Both the position numbers and the translations under genes were made by a program. The notes under the pieces are model-generated. The model was given only the letters and a program-made list of their open reading frames with translations. It had not been told where the DNA came from and searched no databases. Shown piece after piece: positions 44,859 through 52,625 of a DNA stretch of 64,000 nt (within the stretch, counting starts at the first letter, position 1; each line of letters opens with the position of its first letter). The stretch comes from CAVYOD01 sp963770045 (lineage in GTDB: Bacteria; Acidobacteriota; Aminicenantia; Aminicenantales; CAVYOD01): the NCBI GenBank assembly GCA_963770045.1, contig CAVYOD010000015.1, positions 62,001-126,000 of the forward strand, written 5' to 3'.

Positions 44859-45719
44859 ATGAAGATCGTCCTGATCGGGGCCGACGGGCAGCTCGGTTCG
44901 GACCTGCTCAAGACACTGAGGGAGGACGAGGTCTTCCCCCTCTATTACCCGAAATTTGATGTCACCGAGCCCGAGGCGGCCCGTTCTGTTCTCCTGGATC
45001 TGATACCCGAGGTGGTCATCAACACTGCGGCCTACCACCGCGTGGACGAGTGCGAAGACCACCCCAAGGAGAGCTTCCAGGTCAACGCGATCGCCGTGCG
45101 CGATTTGGCCCTGGTCTGCCGGGAGCTCGATGTCCCCCTGGTCCATTTCAGCACGGACTATGTCTTCGACGGCGCCAAGAGGAGCCCCTATCTGGAAGAT
45201 GACCCTCCCAACCCCTTGAACGTGTATGCGGTGTCAAAGCTGGCCGGCGAGTTCTTCGTCCGCCAGGTCACGGGGAAATATTTTTTGATCAGGACCTGCG
45301 GCCTTTACGGAGTGGCCGGGAGCAAGGAGAAGGGCACCAATTTTGTGGAGAGAATCATCGAACTGGACAAGCGAAAGATGACCCTGAGGATCGTCAATGA
45401 TCAATGGGTCACCCCGACCTCGACGGAGGAGCTGGCCCAAAGAGTCGCCGAGCTCATCCGCAGCCGATCTTATGGGCTCTATCATCTGACCAACGAAGGG
45501 GAGTGCACTTGGTACGATTTTGCCCGGGAGGTGTTCTCTCTCCTCGGGCAAAAAGCCAGCCTGATCCCGGTTGATTCGTTCACTTATGGGGCGAAGGCGC
45601 GGCGCCCTCTTTATTCTGTTCTGGAGAACAAGAGGGCCAAGGAGATCGGGTTGAGAGACTTTTCCCCCTGGGATCAGGCGCTCAGGAATTACCTTCTGAA
45701 AAAGGGACACATTCAATAG
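44859..45719 (+). CDS. rfbD: dTDP-4-dehydrorhamnose reductase
   Basis: A 286-residue extended SDR of the RmlD family, the last step of dTDP-L-rhamnose synthesis. GADGQLGSDL is the cofactor loop, and VINTAAYHRVDECE, STDYVFDG and YAVSKLAGE (catalytic Tyr-Lys) are family signatures. The other rml genes are not in the window. No clear ribosome binding site is seen before the ATG. Its 3' end overlaps the convergent thioesterase gene by seven bases. Confidence 0.9.
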   Translation: MKIVLIGADGQLGSDLLKTLREDEVFPLYYPKFDVTEPEAARSVLLDLIPEVVINTAAYHRVDECEDHPKESFQVNAIAVRDLALVCRELDVPLVHFSTDYVFDGAKRSPYLEDDPPNPLNVYAVSKLAGEFFVRQVTGKYFLIRTCGLYGVAGSKEKGTNFVERIIELDKRKMTLRIVNDQWVTPTSTEELAQRVAELIRSRSYGLYHLTNEGECTWYDFAREVFSLLGQKASLIPVDSFTYGAKARRPLYSVLENKRAKEIGLRDFSPWDQALRNYLLKKGHIQ

Positions 45720-46177
45720 ACGGCTTTTATTTTTCCCAGGATTTCCTCCGGTAGGACGGTGACCGTACCCTTCGAATCGGTCACGATATGAACAGTGTAA
45801 CCCGAGGCGATGGGCTTTTGTTCGTCCTTGGTCAGGAGCAGGTAAGAAAAAACCGCCTTTTTGGGAGTCAGTTCGTCGAGCTCAACCCGGATAAAGAAAC
45901 TATCGTCGTAGCGCAACGGCCTTTTGTAGCGACAGAAGGCTTCAACCACGACCAGATAATAGCCCAGTTTTTCTATCTCTTTATAGGGGATTTTCCTTTG
46001 GCGGATGAATTCGGTCCGGCCGATCTCGAACCACTCGAAATAGTTCTTATTGTGGGCGACGCCCATCTGGTCGGTCTCAGAATAGCGGACCCTCTCTTCG
46101 ACCAGGATGAACGGTTTTTCCCCCTCGACCCGGACCGGGCTATCCGCCGAGCTTGCCGAGTTTGGCCAGTTCTTCAT
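45713..46177 (-). CDS. acyl-CoA thioesterase, YbgC/4HBT hot-dog family
   Basis: A 154-residue hot-dog-fold enzyme. RVRYSETDQMGVAHNKNYFEWFEIGR is the YbgC/4HBT signature, with the catalytic Asp of ETDQMG. It cleaves short acyl-CoA thioesters. ATG 46177 lies inside the end of the preceding DUF507 gene (38-base overlap); a longer start at 46279 is less likely because it runs through that gene. It is the last gene of the nusA operon. Confidence 0.85.
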   Translation of the reverse strand: MKNWPNSASSADSPVRVEGEKPFILVEERVRYSETDQMGVAHNKNYFEWFEIGRTEFIRQRKIPYKEIEKLGYYLVVVEAFCRYKRPLRYDDSFFIRVELDELTPKKAVFSYLLLTKDEQKPIASGYTVHIVTDSKGTVTVLPEEILGKIKAVY

Positions 46178-46430
46178 TATAATATTTCCGGTAGAGGATC
46201 TCCCACTCCCGGCTTCCCTCTTCGATCGGCTTTTTCTGAGATTGGATTTTATCAATGGCTTTCTTGTCCAGGGAATCATAGAGCTTCAGCTCTTCTTCGA
46301 TGGACTTGACGATGTTCAGGCGGATTTCATTGGGGTCGTCCAGGAATTCGACCTGGTCGTTTCGGTAGAGGGCGTTCAGGATCTGGCGCGACAAGAAGTT
46401 GATTTTCTCTCTGGACAGTTTATTGCTCAC
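46140..46430 (-). CDS. DUF507 family protein, second copy
   Basis: A 96-residue charged helical protein of the DUF507 family (KLSREKINFLSRQILNALY, SREWEILYRKYYNEELAKLG). The function is unknown. The start is GTG overlapping the stop of the preceding DUF507 gene (GTGA). The two copies are divergent from each other but have the same layout, so they are probably an old tandem duplication. Confidence 0.82.
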   Translation of the reverse strand: MSNKLSREKINFLSRQILNALYRNDQVEFLDDPNEIRLNIVKSIEEELKLYDSLDKKAIDKIQSQKKPIEEGSREWEILYRKYYNEELAKLGKLGG

Positions 46431-46705
46431 AGGACGATGTCCTTCTCCTTGGCCAGCTTCGTCTTGATCATCCGGAACATGGTCTGGTATTCGATGTTTT
46501 CCTTGCGGATCTTCTCCATGTGCTTGCTCAGGATCTCCCGCACCTCTTGGTCCAGTTTGTCCTCTTTCTGAAATTCATCGGTGATGAGGCTGATGATCTC
46601 TTCGAGCAGCTTGGTTTTGCCTTCGATCAGGATCTTGCCGTCCTTCTGAAGATTCCGGATGGTGACAAAAGCCAAGTGTTCAATCTGATTCCTGTTGAGC
46701 CTCAT
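46427..46705 (-). CDS. DUF507 family protein, first copy
   Basis: A 92-residue helical protein (MRLNRNQIEHLAFVTIRNLQ, IRKENIEYQTMFRMIKTKLA), matching the usual DUF507 beginning. ATG 46705 is preferred on homology. A TTG at 46723 has GGGAGG close upstream, and the true start may be there. It lies about 75 bases after truB in the same direction. Confidence 0.8.
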   Translation of the reverse strand: MRLNRNQIEHLAFVTIRNLQKDGKILIEGKTKLLEEIISLITDEFQKEDKLDQEVREILSKHMEKIRKENIEYQTMFRMIKTKLAKEKDIVL

Positions 46706-46778
46706 TTCCTGAATAAAATACAATACCTCCCTGCAAAATTCAAGGATTGAGTGAAGATATTTTCGGCGCGATCGACCT

Positions 46779-47689
46779 TTAGGAGAGGACGACGAAGGGA
46801 CGGAGCGTCCCCTGTCCGGGGTCCCGGCGGGCGAGAGCCAGGAACTCTCCCCGCTGGCTAAATAGGCGCAGGACGGTCGCCTGGTGGGGAAAGGACTCGA
46901 GGGGGAAAAAAATTCTGAATCCGGCCCGGGGGCACGGGCCGGCCGTGCCGGACCAGCTCTGTTCCCGCCTCATCCAGGACGATTTTGGGGAACTCAGGCA
47001 GGAGGACCTCGAGCGGAATCAGGAATTCTTCCGTCTTTCCCGCTTCGGCCTTCTGCCTGACCTCTTCGAGCCGAAGGCATTGGGAGATGTCAAATTGTCC
47101 CGAAACAAGCCGCCTCAGGTCCGTCAGGTGAGCGCCGCAGCCCAGGACCTGACCCAGGTCATGGGCCAACGAACGGACATAAGTTCCTGAAGAACACTTG
47201 ACCTCGAAGTCGAGGAACGGCGGAGCGTACTTTTTCGCTCCGAAAATAGGAGATGAAAACCCGGCTGGGTCTGGGCGGGACTTCCTGTCGGGCCCTCGCC
47301 AGTTTGTAGAGGGGCTTCCCGAGAAATTTCTTGGCTGAGAAGGACGGCGCAAACTGGAGGATTTCGCCCTCGAATTTGCTCATCGCCGCGGCCAAGAGTT
47401 CCTCGTTCGGGAAGTCCAACCGTTGGGGAGAGTCCGGCCTTCCCTCCGAATCATAAGTGTCGGTTGAGAAACCAAGCCGGAAACGCCCTTCATAGACTTT
47501 GTCTTCCTTCGAGAAATAGGGGAATAGTCTGGTCGCTTTCCCTGCGGCCAAGATGAGAACGCCCGTGGCCAGGGGGTCGAGTGTTCCGAAGTGGCCGATT
47601 TTCCTCGAGCCAAGGATTCGTCGGACCTCCGAGACAGCGTCGTGGGAGGTAAAACCGCGCGGCTTATCGACGAGGATGAGTCCGTCCAT
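46779..47689 (-). CDS. truB: tRNA pseudouridine(55) synthase, two frameshifts
   Basis: Modifies U55 in the T-loop of tRNA. About 300 residues in three frames. DGLILVDKPRGFTSHD is at the start, the catalytic aspartate in GHFGTLDPLATGVL, then CSSGTYVRSLAHDLG, and a C-terminal PUA-like part (HQATVLRLFSQRGEFLALAR). Joining needs removal of one A from the run at 47243-47246 and one G from the run at 46901-46905 (plus-strand bases). Both are homopolymers, so sequencing error is likely. It lies between nrnA and the DUF507 pair. Confidence 0.88.
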
Positions 47690-47754
47690 TTCTCAAGCCC
47701 GAGAAGGCAGCCCCCAATCCCTGAATGCCGAGGCCTGAATCCCGGAGTACAGCC

Positions 47755-48750
47755 TCAATCTGATGGATCTTTCTGGTTCCTGAGAAGCTCGTCGACTTTT
47801 TCGGGGACTTCTCTGAGCAGGTTTTCGTACCGACCAGTGACTGTAAAGCCTGAGGCATGAACGTGGCCCCCGCCGCCAAAGTGCTCCGCCACCAGAGCCG
47901 CGTTGGCTCCGCCCTTGGAGCGGCAGCTGACGCGGAAGGTGTCTTTATCCATCTCCTTGAAAAAGAGAACCATGTCGATTCCCTTAATCGAGCGGGCCAG
48001 GGTCGTGATGTCCTCGGTGTCGATCTCCCTCAGGTTCAGCGAACTGAGATTCTCCCGGAACATGGAGATCACAGCGATGTTTTTCCTCTTGTTCATCCTC
48101 AGGGTGGACAGGACCTGTCCGAGAAGCCTGATCTTCTCCGGAGGATTATTGTTGTAGAGCATCTCCGAGATCTTGATCGGGCTCGCACCCCAGCGCGCCA
48201 GCTTCGAACAGGTCTCCAGGGCCTTGGCGGTGGTGTTGGAAAACTGGAAGGAGCCCGTGTCCGAGACGATGGCACAGTACAAATGATTGGCCATCTGGGA
48301 GGTGAAGCGGACCTTGAGTTCTTCTCCCAACTCGTAGACCATCTCTCCGACCGCAGAGGCCTGGGGATCAATCCAGTTGATATCGGCGTAAGTGAAATTG
48401 GAATAATGGTGGTCGATGTTGATCTTGAAACAATCCCCGAGGCGTTCCTGGCCCGAGCGCGCGACATCCGCGCACTCGAGGAGGATGACGATATCGAACT
48501 GGCTCGGGTCGATCTGCCCGATCCGGACCCTCTCCATGTCGGGGAAATTGTTGAACGGAAAAGGTGTGGGGTCGTGGTTGACAAAAGAGGCTTCCTTCCC
48601 CAAGAGCTCGACCATCAGGGAAAGGGCGAGACCGGTGCAGAGGGAGTCACCGTCCGGGCGAAGGTGGGAGGTGATGGCGATCCGCTGACTGTCGATGATC
48701 TTACGGCTGATCTGGCTCACCGGGCGGCTTTTCATACTTCTTGACGGCAT
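47755..48750 (-). CDS. nrnA: DHH-family phosphoesterase, NrnA-like (oligoribonuclease/pAp phosphatase)
   Basis: A 331-residue DHH-DHHA1 protein that degrades nanoRNAs and 3'-phosphoadenosine-5'-phosphate. Motifs: ITSHLRPDGDS, ILLECADVAR, FKINIDHHYSN (DHH), AIVSDTGSFQFSN and the DHHA1 glycine motif GGGGHVHASGF. ATG 48750 and ATG 48735 both lie within rbfA, giving an overlap of 35-50 bases. Its place between rbfA and truB is a common arrangement. Confidence 0.92.
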   Translation of the reverse strand: MPSRSMKSRPVSQISRKIIDSQRIAITSHLRPDGDSLCTGLALSLMVELLGKEASFVNHDPTPFPFNNFPDMERVRIGQIDPSQFDIVILLECADVARSGQERLGDCFKINIDHHYSNFTYADINWIDPQASAVGEMVYELGEELKVRFTSQMANHLYCAIVSDTGSFQFSNTTAKALETCSKLARWGASPIKISEMLYNNNPPEKIRLLGQVLSTLRMNKRKNIAVISMFRENLSSLNLREIDTEDITTLARSIKGIDMVLFFKEMDKDTFRVSCRSKGGANAALVAEHFGGGGHVHASGFTVTGRYENLLREVPEKVDELLRNQKDPSD

Positions 48751-49075
48751 CTAATATTTGATCAATTCTGTCTTCGTACTCCGGAACCGGATCCAAAGAA
48801 AAAACAAGGAGCGGATTGTACTTTAATTTGACCCGAGACGCAAGAGCTTTTCTCAGGTAGCCTTTCCTTTTTTCCAGCAGAGACATCACTTGATCCTTGT
48901 CCCGGCCTCCGAACAAGGACACATAGACGCGGGCCGTCATCAGATCGGGGGTGACTTCGACTCGGCTCACCGTGATGAGGCCGGATTCCTGGTCCTGGAA
49001 TTCCCGGATCAGGAGCTGCCCGAGCACGTCCTTGATCAGGCTCGCGATCCTCTTTTCCCGGCGGCGTTCGTTCAT
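48701..49075 (-). CDS. rbfA: ribosome-binding factor A
   Basis: A KH-like 30S maturation factor of 124 residues. RREKRIASLIKDVLGQLLI, GLITVSRVEVTPDLMTARVY and KYNPLLVFSLDPVPEYEDRID are the conserved blocks. It follows the DUF503 gene, and its 3' end overlaps nrnA. Confidence 0.93.
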   Translation of the reverse strand: MNERRREKRIASLIKDVLGQLLIREFQDQESGLITVSRVEVTPDLMTARVYVSLFGGRDKDQVMSLLEKRKGYLRKALASRVKLKYNPLLVFSLDPVPEYEDRIDQILDAVKKYEKPPGEPDQP

Positions 49076-49100
49076 TGTTCGTTTTCTCTCCCGTCGGGGA

Positions 49101-49382
49101 TCAATAATAATGCGTCTCGTGGTGGAGGAGCTCCCCCTCGACCATGTGCCTGGCTTCGGCCAGGATCTTGTTCAGCGTCTCTTCGACAACTCCTTGCTGG
49201 CTGTTCAGGGCGGCGAAGCCGATCTGGGTGCGCTGCCATTTATCCTGATAGTCGAGCTCGGCCACGGCGACATTGTATCTCTTCTTGATTTTTTCTTTGA
49301 AGCTGTTCACGATCTGCCTCTTGTCTTTGAGAGATCGGCTGTAGGGAAAGAAGAATTCCAGAGACAAGAAGCCAATGACCAT
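49101..49382 (-). CDS. DUF503 (YlxP-like) protein
   Basis: A 93-residue protein with VIGFLSLEFFFPYSRSLKDK and a KKRYNVAVAELDYQDKWQR core, typical of the YlxP family found between infB and rbfA in many bacteria. It may assist ribosome assembly, but this is not established. ATG 49382 is the conserved start, 22 bases after the infB stop. Confidence 0.88.
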   Translation of the reverse strand: MVIGFLSLEFFFPYSRSLKDKRQIVNSFKEKIKKRYNVAVAELDYQDKWQRTQIGFAALNSQQGVVEETLNKILAEARHMVEGELLHHETHYY

Positions 49383-49404
49383 GATCCGATCCCGCCGACC
49401 GAGC

Positions 49405-51191
49405 CTATTCCGGCTGGACCTTCTCCGTGAGATAGGCTTCGATCTGGTCACCCGGCTGGATATCTTTGATTCCCTCCAGCCCGATGCCGCATTCGTAATC
49501 CTTCTTCACTTCCGTAACGTTGTCTTTGAGACGCTTCAAGGAAGAGATCCTTCCCTGGTGGATGACCTCTTTGTTCCGGAGCAGCCGGACCTGGGCGTTG
49601 CGGACGATCCGGCCGTCCAGGACGAAACAGCCGGCGATCGTGCCGACCTTGGGAACCTGGAAGATCCTCCGGATTTCGGCGCGTCCGAGGTAAGTCTCCT
49701 TGATCGTTGGTTCGAGAAGGCCGACCAGGGCCTTTTTGATCTCCTCGGTGAGCTCGTAGATGATTTTGTAGGTCCTGATTTCGACGCCTTCCTTCTTGGC
49801 CAGTTCCAGGATCTTGGAGGACGGTTTGACGTTATAACCGAGGATGACGGCCTTGGAGGCCGAGGCCAGGAGGACATCGGCTTCGGTGACGGCCCCCGTC
49901 GCGGCATGGACGATGTTGATCTTGACTTTGTCCGAGCTCAGCGAGGGGAGGATGTCGAGGAGGACCTCCACCGAGCCCTGAACATCCGCCTTGATGACCA
50001 GCGGAAGCCCCTTGACCTCTCCTTCTCCCATCTGCTTGAACAGATCGTCCAGGGTGACGTGCTCGGCCCGAGCCGGCTCCTCTTTTTGACCCGGGAGAGG
50101 CGCTGTTGGGAGATGGCCCTGGCCGTCTCCTGGTCCTCGACGACCTGAAAGTAATCACCCGCCCGGGCGACTTCGGAAAAGCCCAGGACCTCGGCCGGGT
50201 CTGAAGGGCCCGCTTTTTTGAGCGGCTTCCCGTTGTCATCGAACATGGCCCTGACTTTGCCGCAGGTCGTTCCCGAGATGAAGTTTTCGCCCTGGGTCAG
50301 GTTCCCGTTCTGGATGATGACGGTCGCCACAGGGCCCCTCTGCGAATCCAACCGCGCTTCGAGGATGACTCCCTGAGCCTTGACCTTGGGATTGGCCTTC
50401 ACCTCGATGACATCGCTCAGGAGGAGGATCATCTCCAGCAGCTCATCCAGATTCTTCTTTTCCTTGGCCGAGACGGCCACCGAAATGATCTGTCCTCCCC
50501 AGTCTTCGACCAGCAGCCCTTCCTTTTGAAGCTGTTGTTTCACCCGGTCGAGATTGGCCTCGGGCTTGTCGATCTTGTTGATGGCCACGATGATGGGGAC
50601 ATTGGCCGCCTTGGCGTGGTCGATGGCCTCTTTGGTCTGGGGCATGACGCCGTCGTCGGCGGCGACGACCAGGACCACGATATCGGTGATCTTGGCGCCC
50701 CTGGCCCGAAGCTGGGTGAACGCTTCATGGCCGGGCGTGTCTATAAAAGTGATGGACCGGTTCTTGACCCGAACCTTGTACGCGCCGATGTGCTGGGTGA
50801 TTCCGCCAGGCTCCTTGTCTACCAGACGAGAGGCGCGGATGGCGTCGAGAAGAGTGGTTTTGCCGTGGTCGACATGACCCATGATGGTCACCACCGGAGG
50901 ACGGGGGACAAGCTCTTCGGTCCGGCTCTGGGCTTGCTGCCGGAGCTCCTTTTCGATGGGTACGAGTTCGATTTCGATTCCCGTGAGCTTGGTAAAAAAC
51001 TCGATCAGGGATTCATCCACGGGGTCATTGACGCTCAGACTCCGTCCGTGTTCGCCCAGTTTTTCGACCAACTCCTTGGGTTTCATCCGCATTTTCTCAG
51101 CAAATTCTTTTAGGGTAATCCCCTCCTTGAGCTGAATCTCGGGCCGAGGCTTGGCCGGTGTGTCGGCGGGTTTGGTTGTTTTTTTCGGCAT
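49405..51191 (-). CDS. infB: translation initiation factor IF-2, one frameshift
   Basis: A GTPase that places initiator tRNA on the 30S subunit. It is a short form of about 595 residues with one IF2-N domain (TLKEFAEKMRMKPKELVEKL) directly before the G domain: G1 GHVDHGKTTLLD, G2 GGITQHIGAY, G3 DTPGHEAF, G4 NKIDK. The frame breaks after RLSRVKK. Adding one A to the A-run opposite 50083-50087 gives KKEEPARAEHVTLDDLFKQM and the C-terminal domains. ATG 51191 has AGGAAA upstream and lies 35 bases after nusA. The ylxR and ylxQ genes often found in this gap are absent. Confidence 0.92.
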
Positions 51192-51226
51192 GGCGTTTCC
51201 TAAGATTTCTCGATTTTCCCTCGAGT

Positions 51227-52252
51227 TCATTCCTGTTTGATCCCGATTTTCCAGCCCACAAGCCGGGAAGCCAGTTTGACGTTGATTCCCTTCTTTCCGA
51301 TGGCCAGGGAGAGCTGGTCTTTGGGGACCACGACCTCCAGCGTTTTTTCGTCTTTGTTCTGGACAAAAACCCGTTCTACCCTTGCCGGACTGAGGGCGGC
51401 CTTCGCATACGCGGCCGGGTAGGCGGACCATTCGATGATATCCACTTTTTCCCCGGCCAGCTCTTTGCTGATGGCCAGGATCCTGTTCCCCTTGACGCCG
51501 ATGCAGGCGCCGATGGGGTCGATGTCCTTCTCTTTTGTTACAACCGCGACCTTGGCCCGTTCACCCGGCTGCCGGACGATGTCCTTGATTTCGATGATCC
51601 CGCTGGCGATCTCCGGAATCTCGAGCTCCAGCAACTTGGCCAAAAACTTGGGGTTCGCTCGGGAGACGACAACCTGGGGTCCTTTGCTTCCTCTCACGAC
51701 CTGGGTGATGACGGCCTTGACCCGGTCACCGCGTTCGAAGCGCTCGTTCTCCAGCATTTCGCGGTTCGGGAAGACGACCTCTGTCTTGCTGACCTCCAGA
51801 ATGAGGCTGTTGTTCTCGAAGCGCCTGACAACGCCGCTGATGATCTCTCCGAGCCGAGGGGCAAATTGATCATAGATTTTTTCTTGCTCGGCGTCCCGGA
51901 CTTTTTGAAAGATGACCTGTTTGGCCGCCTGAGCCGCGATGCGCCCGAGCGTATCGGCGGGGAGGTCGATCTCGATCGTCTCGCCGACGGTGGCGTCGTC
52001 TTTGATTTCGCGGGCTTCTTCCATGGCGACCTCGGTCGCCTGGTCCTGGGGCGTAGCGGCGACCGTCTTGATGGTGAAGACCCTCAGTTCTCCCTTCTCC
52101 GGTCGGAAAGAGATCTCGATCTTTTCATTGTGGGTAAAATATTTCGAAGAAGCCACACGCAGAGATTCCTCGATGGCGCTGATGATCACAGCCGGCTGGA
52201 CGCCGCGCTCTTTGCTCAGCTGCAAAATAGTATTCCAGACATTGACTTTCAT
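51227..52252 (-). CDS. nusA: transcription termination/antitermination factor NusA
   Basis: A 341-residue RNA polymerase-binding protein. The N-terminal domain has AIEESLRVASSKYF, the S1 domain runs about 135-200 (GEIISGVVRRFENNSLILEV), and the two KH domains include PIGACIGVKGNRILAI and LSLAIGKKGINVKLASRL. No C-terminal acidic repeats are present. It is the first gene of the translation operon; rimP, which usually precedes nusA, is missing. A good promoter lies at 52297-52325. Confidence 0.95.
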   Translation of the reverse strand: MKVNVWNTILQLSKERGVQPAVIISAIEESLRVASSKYFTHNEKIEISFRPEKGELRVFTIKTVAATPQDQATEVAMEEAREIKDDATVGETIEIDLPADTLGRIAAQAAKQVIFQKVRDAEQEKIYDQFAPRLGEIISGVVRRFENNSLILEVSKTEVVFPNREMLENERFERGDRVKAVITQVVRGSKGPQVVVSRANPKFLAKLLELEIPEIASGIIEIKDIVRQPGERAKVAVVTKEKDIDPIGACIGVKGNRILAISKELAGEKVDIIEWSAYPAAYAKAALSPARVERVFVQNKDEKTLEVVVPKDQLSLAIGKKGINVKLASRLVGWKIGIKQE

Positions 52253-52296
52253 CTTTGTGCCTCGGTTATCCTGTCGAGGAATCTAAAGAGGAAAAA

Positions 52297-52325
52297 ATTA
52301 TAGCGTAATGCCTCAAGAATAGCAA
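52297..52325 (-). promoter_or_regulatory. sigma70-type promoter for the nusA-infB operon
   Basis: On the minus strand TTGCTA (52320-52325, four of six), a 17-base spacer and a perfect TATAAT (52297-52302). The start codon at 52252 is about 40 bases beyond the expected transcription start. Confidence 0.7.
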
Positions 52326-52335
52326 CCTGTCGCCA

Positions 52336-52363
52336 GTGAACAGTGAGCGGTGAGCACTGAGCA
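52336..52363 (+). repeat. tandem heptamer array, four units
   Basis: GTGAACA GTGAGCG GTGAGCA CTGAGCA, lying just upstream of the nusA promoter. Confidence 0.65.
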
Positions 52364-52451
52364 GTCAAAAGACGATAAACCCAGAATGGCTGAAGCGACG
52401 CGGCCAAAAAATCGTCTCTCGCGTCAAGAGAAGAAGTTACTAAATTGTCCT

Positions 52452-52488
52452 AGACGAGGCAGACGGACGACGAGAAGGCGAGACGACA
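52452..52488 (-). repeat. degenerate octamer repeat region
   Basis: On the minus strand the stretch reads as imperfect GTCTCGTC-type units (GTCGTCTC, TCTCGTC, CCTCGTCT). It belongs to the family at 12373, 27511 and 55003. Confidence 0.45.
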
Positions 52489-52493
52489 GCATT

Positions 52494-52577
52494 TGCCCGC
52501 TCAGCCTCTCAGCACGGCCTTCTTCAACAACCAATCCTTCGCCGCTCGGGAAGGGGCAGAACGCAGGGGGAGTCCTG
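52494..52577 (+). repeat. dispersed intergenic repeat, copy 2
   Basis: Near-identical to 20213-20292, with the same blocks in the same order (CCCGCTCAGCCTCTCAG, CGGCCTTCTTCAACAACCA, ACGCAGGGGGAGTCC). It sits between nusA and hppA. Confidence 0.65.
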
Positions 52578-52601
52578 CCAAAGCTCATAGTTGAAGTTTT
52601 T

Positions 52602-52625
52602 CACGGCTCACCGCTCACGGCTCAC
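52602..52625 (-). repeat. heptamer array overlapping the hppA stop codon
   Basis: On the minus strand GTGAGCC GTGAGCG GTGAGCC GTG. The first unit supplies the TGA stop of hppA, so the array begins inside the last codon of the gene. Confidence 0.7.
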
